A stretch of 64,000 nt of DNA from Microvirga aerophila (GTDB lineage Bacteria; Pseudomonadota; Alphaproteobacteria; Rhizobiales; Beijerinckiaceae). Below are positions 19,809 through 29,793 of this stretch, in pieces (positions within the stretch are counted from its first letter, which is position 1; each line of letters starts with the position of its first letter). Under the pieces are notes generated by a model. That model saw only the letters and a program-made list of their open reading frames with translations, ran no database searches and was not told where the DNA came from. Location of the stretch: contig NZ_QOIO01000001.1 of the NCBI RefSeq assembly GCF_003332305.1, positions 186,001-250,000 of the forward strand, in the 5' to 3' direction. Made by a program: the position numbers and the translations under genes.

Positions 19809-20729
19809 TCAGGCCCCAGATAGGCCGACGCGCTTGATTTCCCAGTCGAGCTCCACGCCCGACGCCTCGCGGACCCGGCGCCGCACCTCCTCGCCCAACC
19901 CTTCGATCTCGGCCGCCGAGGCCGAGCCGTGGTTGATCAGGAAGTTGCAGTGCATCTCCGACACCTGGGCGTCGCCGATTCGAAGGCCACGGCATCCAGC
20001 GGCGTCCACCAGCTCCCAGGCCTTACGGCCGGGCGGATTCTTGAACGTGGAGCCGCCCGTGCGGGTGTTGACCGGCTGGGTAGAGGACCGTGCTTCCGTA
20101 ATGGCGTTCATCTCCGCCAGGATCTCTTCCGGGTTGCCTGGCCGGCCCTCAAAGAGCGCCTCGGTGAAGATCACGTCGTCCGGCACGCCGGAGTGCCGGT
20201 AGGTGAAGCCCATCTGCTGATTCGTGTAGGACACCGTCTCGCCCGAGCGGGTCACGCCCTTGGCTTCGACCAGCACATCCTTGGTCTCGCCCCCATAGGC
20301 ACCGCCGTTCATGCGAAGGGCCCCGCCGATGGTGCCGGGAATGCCGCGCAGGAAGGACAGCCCGGCAATTCCGGCTTCCGCCGCCGCGCGGGCGACCTTC
20401 ACGTCGGCCGCCCCTGCTCCGGCGCGGACCCGATGATTCGGTTCGACGGAGATTTCAGCAAAGCCCTTGCCGAGGCGAATCACCACGCCTTCCCACCCAC
20501 CGTCGCGGATGAGCAGGTTCGATCCAAGGCCAACCACGAGAACCGGCACTTTTGGGTCCAGGCGGGCCAGAAAGTAAGCCAGATCGCCTGTATCCGCCGG
20601 ACTGAAGAGGGTCTGGGCCGGGCCTCCGGTTCGAAACCACGACAGGGATGCGGTCGGCGCATTCGCTTCCAGCTTGCCCCGCAGCTCCGGCATCGCTGCG
20701 AGGAGGTCGGGGACGATATCGGGAAACAT
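19809..20729 (-). CDS. murB: UDP-N-acetylenolpyruvoylglucosamine reductase MurB
   Basis: 306-residue FAD enzyme that reduces enolpyruvyl-UDP-GlcNAc to UDP-MurNAc. The FAD-binding part begins [13 protein letters not shown] and contains [14 protein letters not shown]; the proton-donor Ser lies in [10 protein letters not shown] and the Glu in [10 protein letters not shown] near the end. I start at the ATG at 20729, which shares one base with the murC stop (TGATG). A further-upstream in-frame start would add 18 unrelated residues. Confidence 0.96.
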   Translation of the reverse strand: MFPDIVPDLLAAMPELRGKLEANAPTASLSWFRTGGPAQTLFSPADTGDLAYFLARLDPKVPVLVVGLGSNLLIRDGGWEGVVIRLGKGFAEISVEPNHRVRAGAGAADVKVARAAAEAGIAGLSFLRGIPGTIGGALRMNGGAYGGETKDVLVEAKGVTRSGETVSYTNQQMGFTYRHSGVPDDVIFTEALFEGRPGNPEEILAEMNAITEARSSTQPVNTRTGGSTFKNPPGRKAWELVDAAGCRGLRIGDAQVSEMHCNFLINHGSASAAEIEGLGEEVRRRVREASGVELDWEIKRVGLSGA

Positions 20730-22144
20730 CAAGCCGCCTTCTCGTTCAACGCTTCGAGTTCGCCGGGCAGGGCATAGGCCCATTGGGTGATGTTTCCGGC
20801 GCCTAGGCAGAGGACATAGTCGCCAGGCTTCGCGATGCCCTTGATGAGACCGGCGAGATCCTCTGACTTGTCGAGCGCCATGGCGTTGCGGTGACCGCGC
20901 GCCTTGAGACCGTCTACCAAGCCGTCACGATCGGCTCCCGGAATGGGCTGCTCGCCTGCCGCATAGACCGGCGCGACGATCACCGCATCCGCGTCGTTGA
21001 AGCAGGTGCAGAACTGGTCGAACAGGGACGACAGGCGCGAATAGCGGTGGGGCTGCACCACGGCGATCACCTGCCCGTCCGTCGATGCGCGCGCGGCCTT
21101 GAGCACTGCGGCAATCTCGATGGGATGGTGACCGTAATCGTCGAAGATCGTCACGCCGTTCCAGTCGCCCGTGCGGGTGAAGCGGCGCTTCACGCCGCCA
21201 AAGCCTGCAAGCGCCTTGCGGATGGCGTCCGGCGACACGCCGAGCTCGTGAGCCACCGCAATGGCGGCCGTGGCGTTGAGGGCATTGTGCGCGCCCGGCA
21301 TCGGCAGTACGAGATCGCTGAGCTCCAGGCGGAAGCCTGGACGGCGATCGCGGATCATGACCCGGAAGCGGTTCTGTCCGCCGCGGGAATCCACGTCCAT
21401 CAGCCGCACGTCGGCCTGCGGGTTTTCCCCGTAGGTGATGATGCGCCGGTCCTCGATGCGGCCCACGAGGTCCTGCACAGTCGGGTGGTCGATGCACATC
21501 ACCGCGAAGCCGTAGAACGGGATCGAGTCGATGAAGGACCGGAACGCGTCCTTGATCGCGTCATAGGTGCCGAAATGATCGAGGTGCTCCGCGTCGATGT
21601 TGGTCACGATGGCAACATCGGCCGGCAGCTTGAGGAAGGTGCCGTCGGACTCGTCCGCCTCCACCACCATCCACTGCCCGTCGCCCATGCGGGCGTTGGT
21701 GCCGTAGGCGTTGATGATGCCCCCGTTGATGACGGTCGGGTCGAGCCCGCCCGCATCGAGGAGCGTCGCCACCAGGGACGTGGTGGTGGTCTTGCCGTGG
21801 GTGCCGGCGACGGCCACGCAGGACTTGAACCGCATCAGCTCGGCTAGCATCTCGGCGCGGCGAACCACCGGCAGGCGCTTCTCGCGGGCGGTGGTCAGCT
21901 CCGGGTTGTCCCGCTTGATGGCGGTCGACACCACAACGATCTCGGCCCCGTCCACGTTCTCGGCCTTGTGGCCGATGAAGGTCTTGATGCCCTTCTCGTT
22001 GAGGCGCTTCACGTTGTAATTGTCGGAGGCGTCCGAGCCCTGCACCGTATAGCCAAGGTTGTGCATGACCTCGGCGATGCCCGACATGCCGATGCCCCCG
22101 ATGCCGATGAAATGAATGGGACCAAGCTTCGGCGGCAACTTCAT
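20729..22144 (-). CDS. murC: UDP-N-acetylmuramate--L-alanine ligase MurC
   Basis: 471-residue cytoplasmic Mur ligase adding L-Ala to UDP-MurNAc. A Rossmann-like N-terminus ([16 protein letters not shown], 11-26) is followed by the ATP loop GTHGKTT (114-120), the central ATPase domain, and the C-terminal domain with [14 protein letters not shown] and VVQPHRYSR. Coupled on both sides: ATGA with murG and TGATG with murB. Confidence 0.98.
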   Translation of the reverse strand: MKLPPKLGPIHFIGIGGIGMSGIAEVMHNLGYTVQGSDASDNYNVKRLNEKGIKTFIGHKAENVDGAEIVVVSTAIKRDNPELTTAREKRLPVVRRAEMLAELMRFKSCVAVAGTHGKTTTTSLVATLLDAGGLDPTVINGGIINAYGTNARMGDGQWMVVEADESDGTFLKLPADVAIVTNIDAEHLDHFGTYDAIKDAFRSFIDSIPFYGFAVMCIDHPTVQDLVGRIEDRRIITYGENPQADVRLMDVDSRGGQNRFRVMIRDRRPGFRLELSDLVLPMPGAHNALNATAAIAVAHELGVSPDAIRKALAGFGGVKRRFTRTGDWNGVTIFDDYGHHPIEIAAVLKAARASTDGQVIAVVQPHRYSRLSSLFDQFCTCFNDADAVIVAPVYAAGEQPIPGADRDGLVDGLKARGHRNAMALDKSEDLAGLIKGIAKPGDYVLCLGAGNITQWAYALPGELEALNEKAA

Positions 22145-23259
22145 GAGATTTTTCCGTTATTCTTCAAAGGAACGAGTTGGAGGACCGCCTGAGCCAAGCG
22201 CTCCGCGGCGTCTGTTATGCTGGCGCTATGTGCAGCAGCAGCGGCCTGGGTCAAGCTTTCGGGTCGCTCGAGGAACGAACGGATCTCTCCCGCGAGGCGC
22301 TCCGGGGTGAACTCCGCCTGCGGCAACACGATGGCGGCGCCGATATCGCCCAAGGTCTTGGCGTTGGCGGCCTGATCCTGATCTAGGGAGCCCGGGAGGG
22401 GCACAAGGATCGAGGGCCGGCCGATGACGGCGAGCTCCGCCACCGTGGATGCGCCCGAGCGGGACACCACCAGATGGGCCTGGGCCAGCCGCTGCGGCAG
22501 GTCCTTGAAAAAGGGCTGCGCTTCGAAATCCACGCCGAGGCGTGCGTAATGGGATTGCACCCGCTCCAGATCCTCTCCCCTCGCCTGCTGGGTGATGACG
22601 ATGCGGGAGCGGATCTCAGGGGCAAGCAACTCGATGGCCGGAGGAACCACGTCGCTCATGACCCGGGCGCCCTGGCTGCCCCCGACCACGAGGATTCGAA
22701 GTTTTCCACCCTCGGGCAGGGACGGATAAGGCTGCCGGGAGGCTTCGAGCACTGAAGGCCGGATCGGGTTGCCGGTGCGGACGACCTTGCCCGGAACATC
22801 CGCCGGGATGCCCTTGGTGGCCTCGAACCCGGTCGCGATCACGGAGGCCCAGCGGGCCAGAAGCCGGTTCGCCCGACCCATGACTCCGTTTGCCTCGTGG
22901 ATGACGGTCGGCACCCGCAGAAGGGACGCGGCAACGACCGGAGGCACGGTGGGATAGCCGCCGAAGCCCACGACGACCGCCGGCTTCAGCCTCCGGATCT
23001 CTGGTACTGCCTTGAGGGTGCCGGCGCCGAGGAGAAGCGCTGCCTTCGCCATCTGGGGGATCGAGCGGCCGGAGGGTGTCGCGGAGGGAATCTCGATGAT
23101 CTCGTCCGCGGGAAACGAACCCGCATAGGCATTGGCGCGCTTGTCGGTGGCCAGCACCACGCGCGCACCCAAGGCCTTCAAGGCGTTGGCCAAAGCCTCA
23201 GCCGGAAAGAGGTGGCCGCCGGTCCCGCCGGCGGTGAGCAGGATCAGTGGGGCGGTCAT
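22141..23259 (-). CDS. murG: Lipid II synthase MurG
   Basis: 372-residue peripheral membrane glycosyltransferase (GT-B fold) that adds GlcNAc to lipid I on the inner face of the membrane. The glycine-rich loop [13 protein letters not shown] (about 8-20), the second glycine motif in [13 protein letters not shown] and the donor-binding region [26 protein letters not shown] are all present. The start overlaps the ftsW stop by four bases and the end overlaps murC by four. Confidence 0.97.
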   Translation of the reverse strand: MTAPLILLTAGGTGGHLFPAEALANALKALGARVVLATDKRANAYAGSFPADEIIEIPSATPSGRSIPQMAKAALLLGAGTLKAVPEIRRLKPAVVVGFGGYPTVPPVVAASLLRVPTVIHEANGVMGRANRLLARWASVIATGFEATKGIPADVPGKVVRTGNPIRPSVLEASRQPYPSLPEGGKLRILVVGGSQGARVMSDVVPPAIELLAPEIRSRIVITQQARGEDLERVQSHYARLGVDFEAQPFFKDLPQRLAQAHLVVSRSGASTVAELAVIGRPSILVPLPGSLDQDQAANAKTLGDIGAAIVLPQAEFTPERLAGEIRSFLERPESLTQAAAAAHSASITDAAERLAQAVLQLVPLKNNGKIS

Positions 23260-24401
23260 CCGCGCAGCCTGTCCTGGCCGAAGTGATCCATCATCTCGGC
23301 GCGGGGACGGCGGCGGGTGATTGCGATGAGAAAGCCCATTCCGAGGGCGAGCGACAGGAGCGAGGAGCCGCCATACGAGATAAAGGGCAGCGTCATGCCC
23401 TTGGCGGGCATCAGATGCACGTTGACCATCATGTTGATGCAGGCCTGCAGGCCGAACAGGAGCACGAGACCGGTGCCCGCGAGACGGCAGAACGTGTCCT
23501 CGCTGCGCCGCGCCAGGGAAAGGCCGCGCAGCACGATGAAGGCGAAGAGCAGAAGCAGGCCGATGCAGACCACGATGCCAAATTCCTCGGCCGTGACGGC
23601 GAAGATGAAGTCCGTATGCGCGTCCGGCAGGATGCGCTTCACGGAGCCCTCGCCCGGGCCGCGGCCGAGCCAGCCGCCGCGGGAGAAGGATTCCATCGCG
23701 GTATCGACCTGGAACGTGTCGCCCGAGGATTTGTCCAGGAAGCGTTCGATACGCTCGCGAACGTGCGGCAGGAATTCATAGGCTGCCACGATGCCGACGA
23801 GGCCCGCGCCGCCAAGGCCCATGACCCAGAACCAGTGCAGACCGGCGACGAAGAAGAGGCCGCACCACACGATGGTGATGAGCATGGTCTGGCCGAAATC
23901 CGGCTGCATGATCAGCGGAATGATCGTGGCGGGCAGGATCAGGAAAGCAAGCAACGCACCAGGCATGTCCTTGCGCCGCGAGCCTTCGGAGAAGGCCCAG
24001 GCGGCCAGCACCACGAAGGCGGGCTTCACGAACTCGGACGGCTGGATGCCGAGCGGGCCGATCATGATCCAGCGGTGTGCGCCCTTGATCTCGGGGCCGA
24101 ACTTGAAGGCCAGGAAGATGAGCACCATGCCGACCGCATAGATCAGCAGCGCGAGCCGTCGCACATGGCGTAAGGACAGGAACGAAACGCACAGCAGAAG
24201 GGCCGTCGCCGGAAGAAGGAACAGGGCCTGCCGGTTCACGAAATGGAACGTCGAGAGACCAAGGCGTTCGGCCACCGGAGGACCACCTGCCATCAGGAAC
24301 ACGAGGCCTGCCAGAACCAAGGCCACAAGCCCTGCCAGCAGGAGCCGGTCGACAGTCCACCACCAATCGCCGAGGGCCGAGCGTTCCGCGCGTGACACCA
24401 T
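23256..24401 (-). CDS. ftsW: Division-specific SEDS glycosyltransferase FtsW
   Basis: 381-residue polytopic membrane protein with about ten helices that polymerises lipid II at the septum together with FtsI. Typical SEDS segments are GAHRWIMIGPLGIQPSEFVKPAFV, the loop VDTAMESFSRGGWLGRGPGEGSVK, DAHTDFIFAVTAEEFG with the catalytic Asp region, and the end PFISYGGSSLLSLALGMGFLIAI. Lies four bases after murD and overlaps murG by four. Confidence 0.97.
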   Translation of the reverse strand: MVSRAERSALGDWWWTVDRLLLAGLVALVLAGLVFLMAGGPPVAERLGLSTFHFVNRQALFLLPATALLLCVSFLSLRHVRRLALLIYAVGMVLIFLAFKFGPEIKGAHRWIMIGPLGIQPSEFVKPAFVVLAAWAFSEGSRRKDMPGALLAFLILPATIIPLIMQPDFGQTMLITIVWCGLFFVAGLHWFWVMGLGGAGLVGIVAAYEFLPHVRERIERFLDKSSGDTFQVDTAMESFSRGGWLGRGPGEGSVKRILPDAHTDFIFAVTAEEFGIVVCIGLLLLFAFIVLRGLSLARRSEDTFCRLAGTGLVLLFGLQACINMMVNVHLMPAKGMTLPFISYGGSSLLSLALGMGFLIAITRRRPRAEMMDHFGQDRLRG

Positions 24402-24405
24402 GATT

Positions 24406-25800
24406 TCAAGCTCCCATCGTGGGATTGATCCCGGGCAAGGCTTTCACGAGATCGCGGAAGTGATTTCCGCGTATCTCAAAATTCGGATATTGGTCGTAGG
24501 ACGCGCAGGCCGGCGACAGGAGCACGACGGTTTCGTCATCCCGTGCGGCGGCATCCCGCGCAGCCTGTTCGACCGCACGATCCAGCGTACCGCACATCTC
24601 ATAAGGAACCGTATCGCCGAGAGTCGCGGCGAACTCGTCCGACGCCGCACCGATCAGGTAGGCCTTGCGGATCTTCGGGAAGTACGGCTGCAGATCCTTG
24701 ATGCCGCCTTCCTTCGATTTCCCACCGAGGATCCAGAGGATGTCGTCGAAGGACTTGAGAGCCTTCTCGGTGGAATCCGCGTTCGTGGCCTTGGAGTCGT
24801 TGATGAACAGCGTCTCACCGCGCCGAGCGACCTCTTCCATTCGGTGAGGCAAGCCGGGAAAGGTGCGCACGGCTCCCTGAATCGTCTCGGCATCGACGCC
24901 ACTAAGAAGCGCCACCGCGACCGCAGCCGTGGCATTCTGGGCATTATGGTCACCGCGCAGGGAGCCGATCCCTGCTAGGCGCGCCACTTCGACCGGAGCG
25001 TCGCCGAGACGGGACACAATCACATCTCCCTGTGCGTAAACGCTTCCTGGGTCATGATCCGTCAGACCGACACGGACGACCTCCGGCTTTCCGCCCGGCA
25101 ACCTTCCGATGCTCGCGCGACTGATGTCGTCATCCACTCCGATGACAGCCTTCTCCGCCTTCGCGACTAGGCGCTCCTTGATGGCGGCGTAGTTCTCAAT
25201 CGTTCCATGCCGGTCGAGATGATCCGGCGAGATGTTGAGGAGAACACCGATCGAGGGCGCGAGCGACGGCGCGAGATCGATCTGGAAGGACGAGCATTCG
25301 ATGACGTGGATGCGCCGATCCGATGGCGGTTCGAGGGATAGAATCGCCGTGCCGATATTGCCGCCCATCTGCACGTCGCGGCCTGCTTCTCGCAGAATAT
25401 GCGACACGAGCGCCGTCGTAGTCGATTTACCGTTGGTGCCGGTGATCGCAACAAATGGCGCGTTCGGGGCGATCTTCGCCCACTCGCGGCAGAACAGCTC
25501 GATATCGCCGATGATCTCGACGCCTGCAGCCTTTGCAAGCTTCGCAGACCAGTGCGGCTCGGGATGGGTCAATGGGACGCCGGGCGACAGGATGAAGGAC
25601 GAAAAACGCGACCAGTCCGCCTGGCGCAGATCGGCGGTTTCGATTCCTTTGGCGGCGGCTTCCGCCATCTTGGCCGGGTTGTCGTCGCAGGCGACCACAT
25701 GCGCGCCGCCGGCTTTGAGCGCGAGCGCCGTCACCAGCCCCGAGCCGCCAAGGCCGAAGAGCGCGACCGTTCTGCCTGCGAAGGTGGTGACGGGCGTCAT
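24406..25800 (-). CDS. murD: UDP-N-acetylmuramoylalanine--D-glutamate ligase MurD
   Basis: 464-residue Mur ligase adding D-Glu to UDP-MurNAc-L-Ala. The N-terminal dinucleotide-like fold has [10 protein letters not shown], the ATP loop is GTNGKST (121-127), and the later [15 protein letters not shown] and [10 protein letters not shown] motifs are typical. It is spaced four bases from both mraY and ftsW, so it belongs to the same transcript. Confidence 0.97.
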   Translation of the reverse strand: MTPVTTFAGRTVALFGLGGSGLVTALALKAGGAHVVACDDNPAKMAEAAAKGIETADLRQADWSRFSSFILSPGVPLTHPEPHWSAKLAKAAGVEIIGDIELFCREWAKIAPNAPFVAITGTNGKSTTTALVSHILREAGRDVQMGGNIGTAILSLEPPSDRRIHVIECSSFQIDLAPSLAPSIGVLLNISPDHLDRHGTIENYAAIKERLVAKAEKAVIGVDDDISRASIGRLPGGKPEVVRVGLTDHDPGSVYAQGDVIVSRLGDAPVEVARLAGIGSLRGDHNAQNATAAVAVALLSGVDAETIQGAVRTFPGLPHRMEEVARRGETLFINDSKATNADSTEKALKSFDDILWILGGKSKEGGIKDLQPYFPKIRKAYLIGAASDEFAATLGDTVPYEMCGTLDRAVEQAARDAAARDDETVVLLSPACASYDQYPNFEIRGNHFRDLVKALPGINPTMGA

Positions 25801-25804
25801 GGGC

Positions 25805-26890
25805 TCACCGCAGCTTCAGGGTCGCGAGGCCGACCAGCGCCAGCACCACCGAGACGATCCAGAACCGGATCACCACCTGCGGCTCGGTCCAGCCGAGTTG
25901 CTCGAAATGGTGGTGGATCGGCGCCATCTTGAAGACGCGCTTGCCCGTAAGCTTGAACGACGTGACCTGGATGATGACGGAAAAGATTTCCAGCACGAAC
26001 AGGCCGCCCACGATGGCGAGCACCACCTCGTGCTTGGCGGCGACCGCGACGGTTCCGAGAAGACCGCCGAGCGCCAGCGAGCCCGTATCACCCATGAAGA
26101 TCTGCGCCGGAGGCGCGTTGAACCAGAGAAAGCCTAGCCCTGCGCCGATCAACGCGCCGCATATGACGGCGAGTTCGCCTGTTCCGGGTACGAAATGGAT
26201 CTGCAGGTAATTGGAGAAAACCGCGTTGCCGGCCAGATAGGCGATGAACCCGAAGGTGCCCGCCGCGATCATGACCGGCACAATGGCCAGGCCGTCGAGG
26301 CCGTCCGTGATGTTGACCGCGTTGCCGGCTCCCACAATCACGAAGCCGCCGAACACGACGAAGAACCAGCCGAGATTGAAGATCAGCTCCTTCGAGAAGG
26401 GCAGCGCCACTTTGTTGGCGAGCCCCGGCGTCGCCATGTAGGAAATCGCAATGCACGCGATCGCCGCGATCAACGCCTCGATGGCCAAGCGCGAACGGCC
26501 GGAAAACCCCTTGTGAGACTGCTTCGTGACCTTGAGATAATCGTCATAGAAGCCGATGGCGCCGAAGCCGATCGTGACGAAGAGCACGATCCAGACATAA
26601 TGGTTCTCGAGATTCGCCCAGAGAAGGGTCGAGATGAGGACGCCCGCCAGGATCATGAGGCCACCCATGGTGGGGGTGCCGCGCTTGGTCAGCAGGTGGG
26701 ATTGAGGACCATCCTCGCGGATCGGCTGCCCCTTCCCCTGCCGCAGGCGCAGGAGTGAAATCATCCAGGGTCCGAACAGGAACACGATGAGCAACCCGGT
26801 CGCCGTGGCGCCGCCCGTGCGGAACGTGATGTAGCGGAAAATATTGAGGGGGCTGAAATAGAGGCTGAGCTCAGCCAACCAGGTCAACAT
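25805..26890 (-). CDS. mraY: Phospho-N-acetylmuramoyl-pentapeptide-transferase MraY
   Basis: 361-residue integral membrane enzyme with about ten helices that joins phospho-MurNAc-pentapeptide to undecaprenyl phosphate to form lipid I. The catalytic Asp pair is in [12 protein letters not shown] (about 112-123), the metal-binding Asp in [10 protein letters not shown], and the histidine loop in [13 protein letters not shown]. Spacing to murF is three bases and to murD four. Confidence 0.98.
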   Translation of the reverse strand: MLTWLAELSLYFSPLNIFRYITFRTGGATATGLLIVFLFGPWMISLLRLRQGKGQPIREDGPQSHLLTKRGTPTMGGLMILAGVLISTLLWANLENHYVWIVLFVTIGFGAIGFYDDYLKVTKQSHKGFSGRSRLAIEALIAAIACIAISYMATPGLANKVALPFSKELIFNLGWFFVVFGGFVIVGAGNAVNITDGLDGLAIVPVMIAAGTFGFIAYLAGNAVFSNYLQIHFVPGTGELAVICGALIGAGLGFLWFNAPPAQIFMGDTGSLALGGLLGTVAVAAKHEVVLAIVGGLFVLEIFSVIIQVTSFKLTGKRVFKMAPIHHHFEQLGWTEPQVVIRFWIVSVVLALVGLATLKLR

Positions 26891-26893
26891 CGA

Positions 26894-28327
26894 TTATCCT
26901 TTCAGCGCGTGCGCCATCTGGCTCGCGCCGTAACGGTCTTTCAGGGCTTTGACAACCAAAGCCATCTTCATGCTGAGCGAGCCCTTGACCGTAACCGCGT
27001 CGCCGGGACGAACCGCCGCACAGACCGCATCGACCAGCTCTGCCGAGGTCTGCGCATGAAGCGCCACCCGCTCCTTGGGCAGCCGCCCCACGAGGTTTTC
27101 CATGAGCGGGCCAGCAGCGAAGATCAGATCGATCCCGTTTGCCTCCACGGCTTCCGCCAACCCGCGATGGAGGCTTGGACCCTCGTCGCCCAGCTCTTTC
27201 ATGTCGCCCAGCACCGCAATGCGGCGTCCCTGGCCATCGAGTTCCACGGCCCCGAGATTTGCGAGCGCTGCCTTCACGGAAGCCGGGTTGGCATTATAGC
27301 TCTCGTCGATCAGAAGCGCCTCGCCTTCGTCCACGGACAGCATGGTCCTTTCGCCGCGCCCGACAGGGGGCTTCAGGTCCGAAAGCGCGAGGGCCACCGG
27401 CGCCACATGGGCCCCGAGCGCATGAGCTGCCGCCAGGACGCTCAAGGAGTTCAGGGCGATGTGCCGTCCAGGCGTACCGATCCGGTAGGTCAAAGGCTGA
27501 CCGAAAACTCGAGCCTCGACCATCGAGAGGTCGGGCTTCACAAGAATGCGCTCGGCCCGAAAATCAGCCGCTTCGTGCTCGCCGAAGGTCAAAACCCGTC
27601 CGGCGTTGGACGCGAGCGCATGCGCGCGCATGCGCTCGAAATAAGGGCTGTCCCGGTTGATCACCGCCGTGCCGCCGGGCTCCAGCCCTGAGAAAATCTC
27701 GCCCTTCGCATCGGCGATGCCCCACATGGAGGGGAAGAATTCAATGTGAACCGGCTCGATGGTGGTGATCACCGCCACATGTGGGCGCACCATGCCGGTC
27801 AGGGGCAGGATCTCGTGGGCATGATTCATGCCGATCTCGAAGATGCCGAACCGGCTGTCCCGCGGGAAGCGGGCAAGCGTGAGCGGAACGCCCCAATGAT
27901 TGTTATAGGAAGCCACCGATGCATGGGTCTCCCCCTGCCGGGAGAGCGCGAGGCGCATGGCTTCCTTCGTGCCTGTCTTGCCGACGGACCCCGTAATGGC
28001 GACGATCCTGGCCTGACTCCGCTTGCGGGCCGCAATCCCGAGTTGACGCATGGCCTCGAGAACGTCGGGAACCACGATCAACCTGTCAGAGCCCTCGAAT
28101 TCCTGAGCTTTGTCCTCGGACACGACAGCCGCCGACGCGCCTTTTTCCAGAGCAGCTGGGACGAAATCGTGCCCGTCATGAACGTCGCCCTTGATGGCGA
28201 AGTAAAGATCGCCCCGGTTCAGCGTGCGCGTGTCGATGGATGCGCCGGAGGCGTGCGAGAAGCCGCTGCCGACGCGAGCGCCGGTTGCCGTGACGATCTC
28301 ATCCAAAGTCCATAGGAGCGTACTCAT
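26894..28327 (-). CDS. murF: UDP-N-acetylmuramoyl-tripeptide--D-alanyl-D-alanine ligase MurF
   Basis: 477-residue Mur ligase that adds the D-Ala-D-Ala made by Ddl. The ATP loop is GSVGKTGTKE (113-122), a family-typical form; the central domain has NHAHEILPLTGMVRPHVAVITTI and the C-terminal domain DESYNANPASVKAAL. The start overlaps the murE stop by four bases (ATGA). Confidence 0.97.
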   Translation of the reverse strand: MSTLLWTLDEIVTATGARVGSGFSHASGASIDTRTLNRGDLYFAIKGDVHDGHDFVPAALEKGASAAVVSEDKAQEFEGSDRLIVVPDVLEAMRQLGIAARKRSQARIVAITGSVGKTGTKEAMRLALSRQGETHASVASYNNHWGVPLTLARFPRDSRFGIFEIGMNHAHEILPLTGMVRPHVAVITTIEPVHIEFFPSMWGIADAKGEIFSGLEPGGTAVINRDSPYFERMRAHALASNAGRVLTFGEHEAADFRAERILVKPDLSMVEARVFGQPLTYRIGTPGRHIALNSLSVLAAAHALGAHVAPVALALSDLKPPVGRGERTMLSVDEGEALLIDESYNANPASVKAALANLGAVELDGQGRRIAVLGDMKELGDEGPSLHRGLAEAVEANGIDLIFAAGPLMENLVGRLPKERVALHAQTSAELVDAVCAAVRPGDAVTVKGSLSMKMALVVKALKDRYGASQMAHALKG

Positions 28328-29793
28328 CCCTGCCTCTCCGCAATAGCCGCCCGGACCTCGTCATGGTCCGAGAACGGCAGGGTCCGGTCGCCGATGATTT
28401 GGCCCGTTTCATGGCCTTTGCCGGCCACAACCAGCACATCGCCGGGCTGGAGCTCCTTCACGGCCGTGCGGATTGCCAGGGCGCGATCGCCGATCTCGCG
28501 CGCGCCCTGAGCGCCTTTCAAGACCTCGGCCCGGATTGCCGCCGGGTCCTCGGAGCGGGGATTGTCGTCGGTTACGATCACCACATCGGACCTCTCGACG
28601 GCGATGCGGCCCATGAGCGGGCGCTTGCCCCGGTCCCGGTCGCCGCCGCATCCAACGATGCAGATCAGGCGGCCGCTCGTGAACGGGCGCAAGGCGTCGA
28701 GCACATGCGAGAGGGCATCCGGCTTATGGGCATAATCTACGATACACAGGGCGCCGTTGATCTCGCCCACCTGCTCCAGACGGCCCGAGACGCCCTTGAG
28801 ACCAGCGAACCCTTCCAGGACCTCGGCCACCCTCTCCTCTCCTTCAACCGCCAGAACGAGACCGGCGGCCAGGAGCGCATTCTCAACCTGGAAGGCACCC
28901 AGCAACGGCAGGGTTGTCTCGATGGTCCGCCCAAAAGCCTCAATCGTCAGCGCCTGCTTGAAGCCCTGGGGGCGCGCCTGGACGAGGCGGATGGTCTCGC
29001 CCGCGCCGCCAGAGGTCAGGAGCCGGAGTCCGCGCTGCTTCACGCCGCGCACGAAGACGTCTGCAAAGGGGCCGTCCGCATTGATGACCGCGGGAGCATC
29101 GCCTGGCAGAAGCGTATCGAAGAGACGAAGCTTCGCGGCCGCATAGGCCTCCGTCGTGCCATGATAGTCGAGATGGTCGCGCCCGAGGTTGGTAAAGCCC
29201 GCCGCACGCAGATCAACCCCGTCGAGCCGGCGCTGGTCGATGCCGTGGGAGGACGCCTCCATGGCAAGACGGGTTACGCCGTCACCCGCCAGGCGATCGA
29301 GGGTTTGATGGAGCGAGATGGGATCGGGCGTGGTCAAGGAGCCGTAGGCGGCCCCATCCGACGTGATGACCCCGAGGGTGCCGACGCTTGCCGCCTTGTG
29401 GCCCAGCATGGCGAAAAGCTGGCGCGTGAAATCGGCAACGGAACTCTTTCCGCTCGTCCCTGTGACCGCCACGACCTTTTCGGGCTGGCGCGGGTAGAGC
29501 CGTTTGGCCGCCAGCGCCAGGGCGCGGCGCACGTCATCGACGCGGATATAGGCGGCATCTCCGGAAAAATCCGTTGGGCGCTCGGCTTCGCCGACAATCG
29601 CCACGGCACCCGCCGCAACGGCCTGCGGCGCAAAGCTCAGACCGTCCGCCTTCGTGCCGGGTACGGCAAAAAACACCGTGCCCGGCTCAACCTTGCGGCT
29701 GTCGGACGCGATCTTCGCCACCGGAAGCGAGGCCTCCTGGCCATCCTTGGCCTCGGGAAGCAGATCCCCGAGACGGAGGGCTTGCATCGTCAT
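28324..29793 (-). CDS. murE: UDP-MurNAc-tripeptide ligase MurE, meso-diaminopimelate type
   Basis: 489-residue Mur ligase adding the third residue of the stem peptide. The ATP loop GTSGKS is near 112-117. The DNPR motif in VTDDNPRSEDP, about residue 400, marks specificity for meso-diaminopimelate, as expected in a Gram-negative. I start at the ATG at 29793, which shares one base with the ftsI stop (TAATG) and has GGGGA upstream; another in-frame ATG at 29808 would add five residues. Confidence 0.96.
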   Translation of the reverse strand: MTMQALRLGDLLPEAKDGQEASLPVAKIASDSRKVEPGTVFFAVPGTKADGLSFAPQAVAAGAVAIVGEAERPTDFSGDAAYIRVDDVRRALALAAKRLYPRQPEKVVAVTGTSGKSSVADFTRQLFAMLGHKAASVGTLGVITSDGAAYGSLTTPDPISLHQTLDRLAGDGVTRLAMEASSHGIDQRRLDGVDLRAAGFTNLGRDHLDYHGTTEAYAAAKLRLFDTLLPGDAPAVINADGPFADVFVRGVKQRGLRLLTSGGAGETIRLVQARPQGFKQALTIEAFGRTIETTLPLLGAFQVENALLAAGLVLAVEGEERVAEVLEGFAGLKGVSGRLEQVGEINGALCIVDYAHKPDALSHVLDALRPFTSGRLICIVGCGGDRDRGKRPLMGRIAVERSDVVIVTDDNPRSEDPAAIRAEVLKGAQGAREIGDRALAIRTAVKELQPGDVLVVAGKGHETGQIIGDRTLPFSDHDEVRAAIAERQG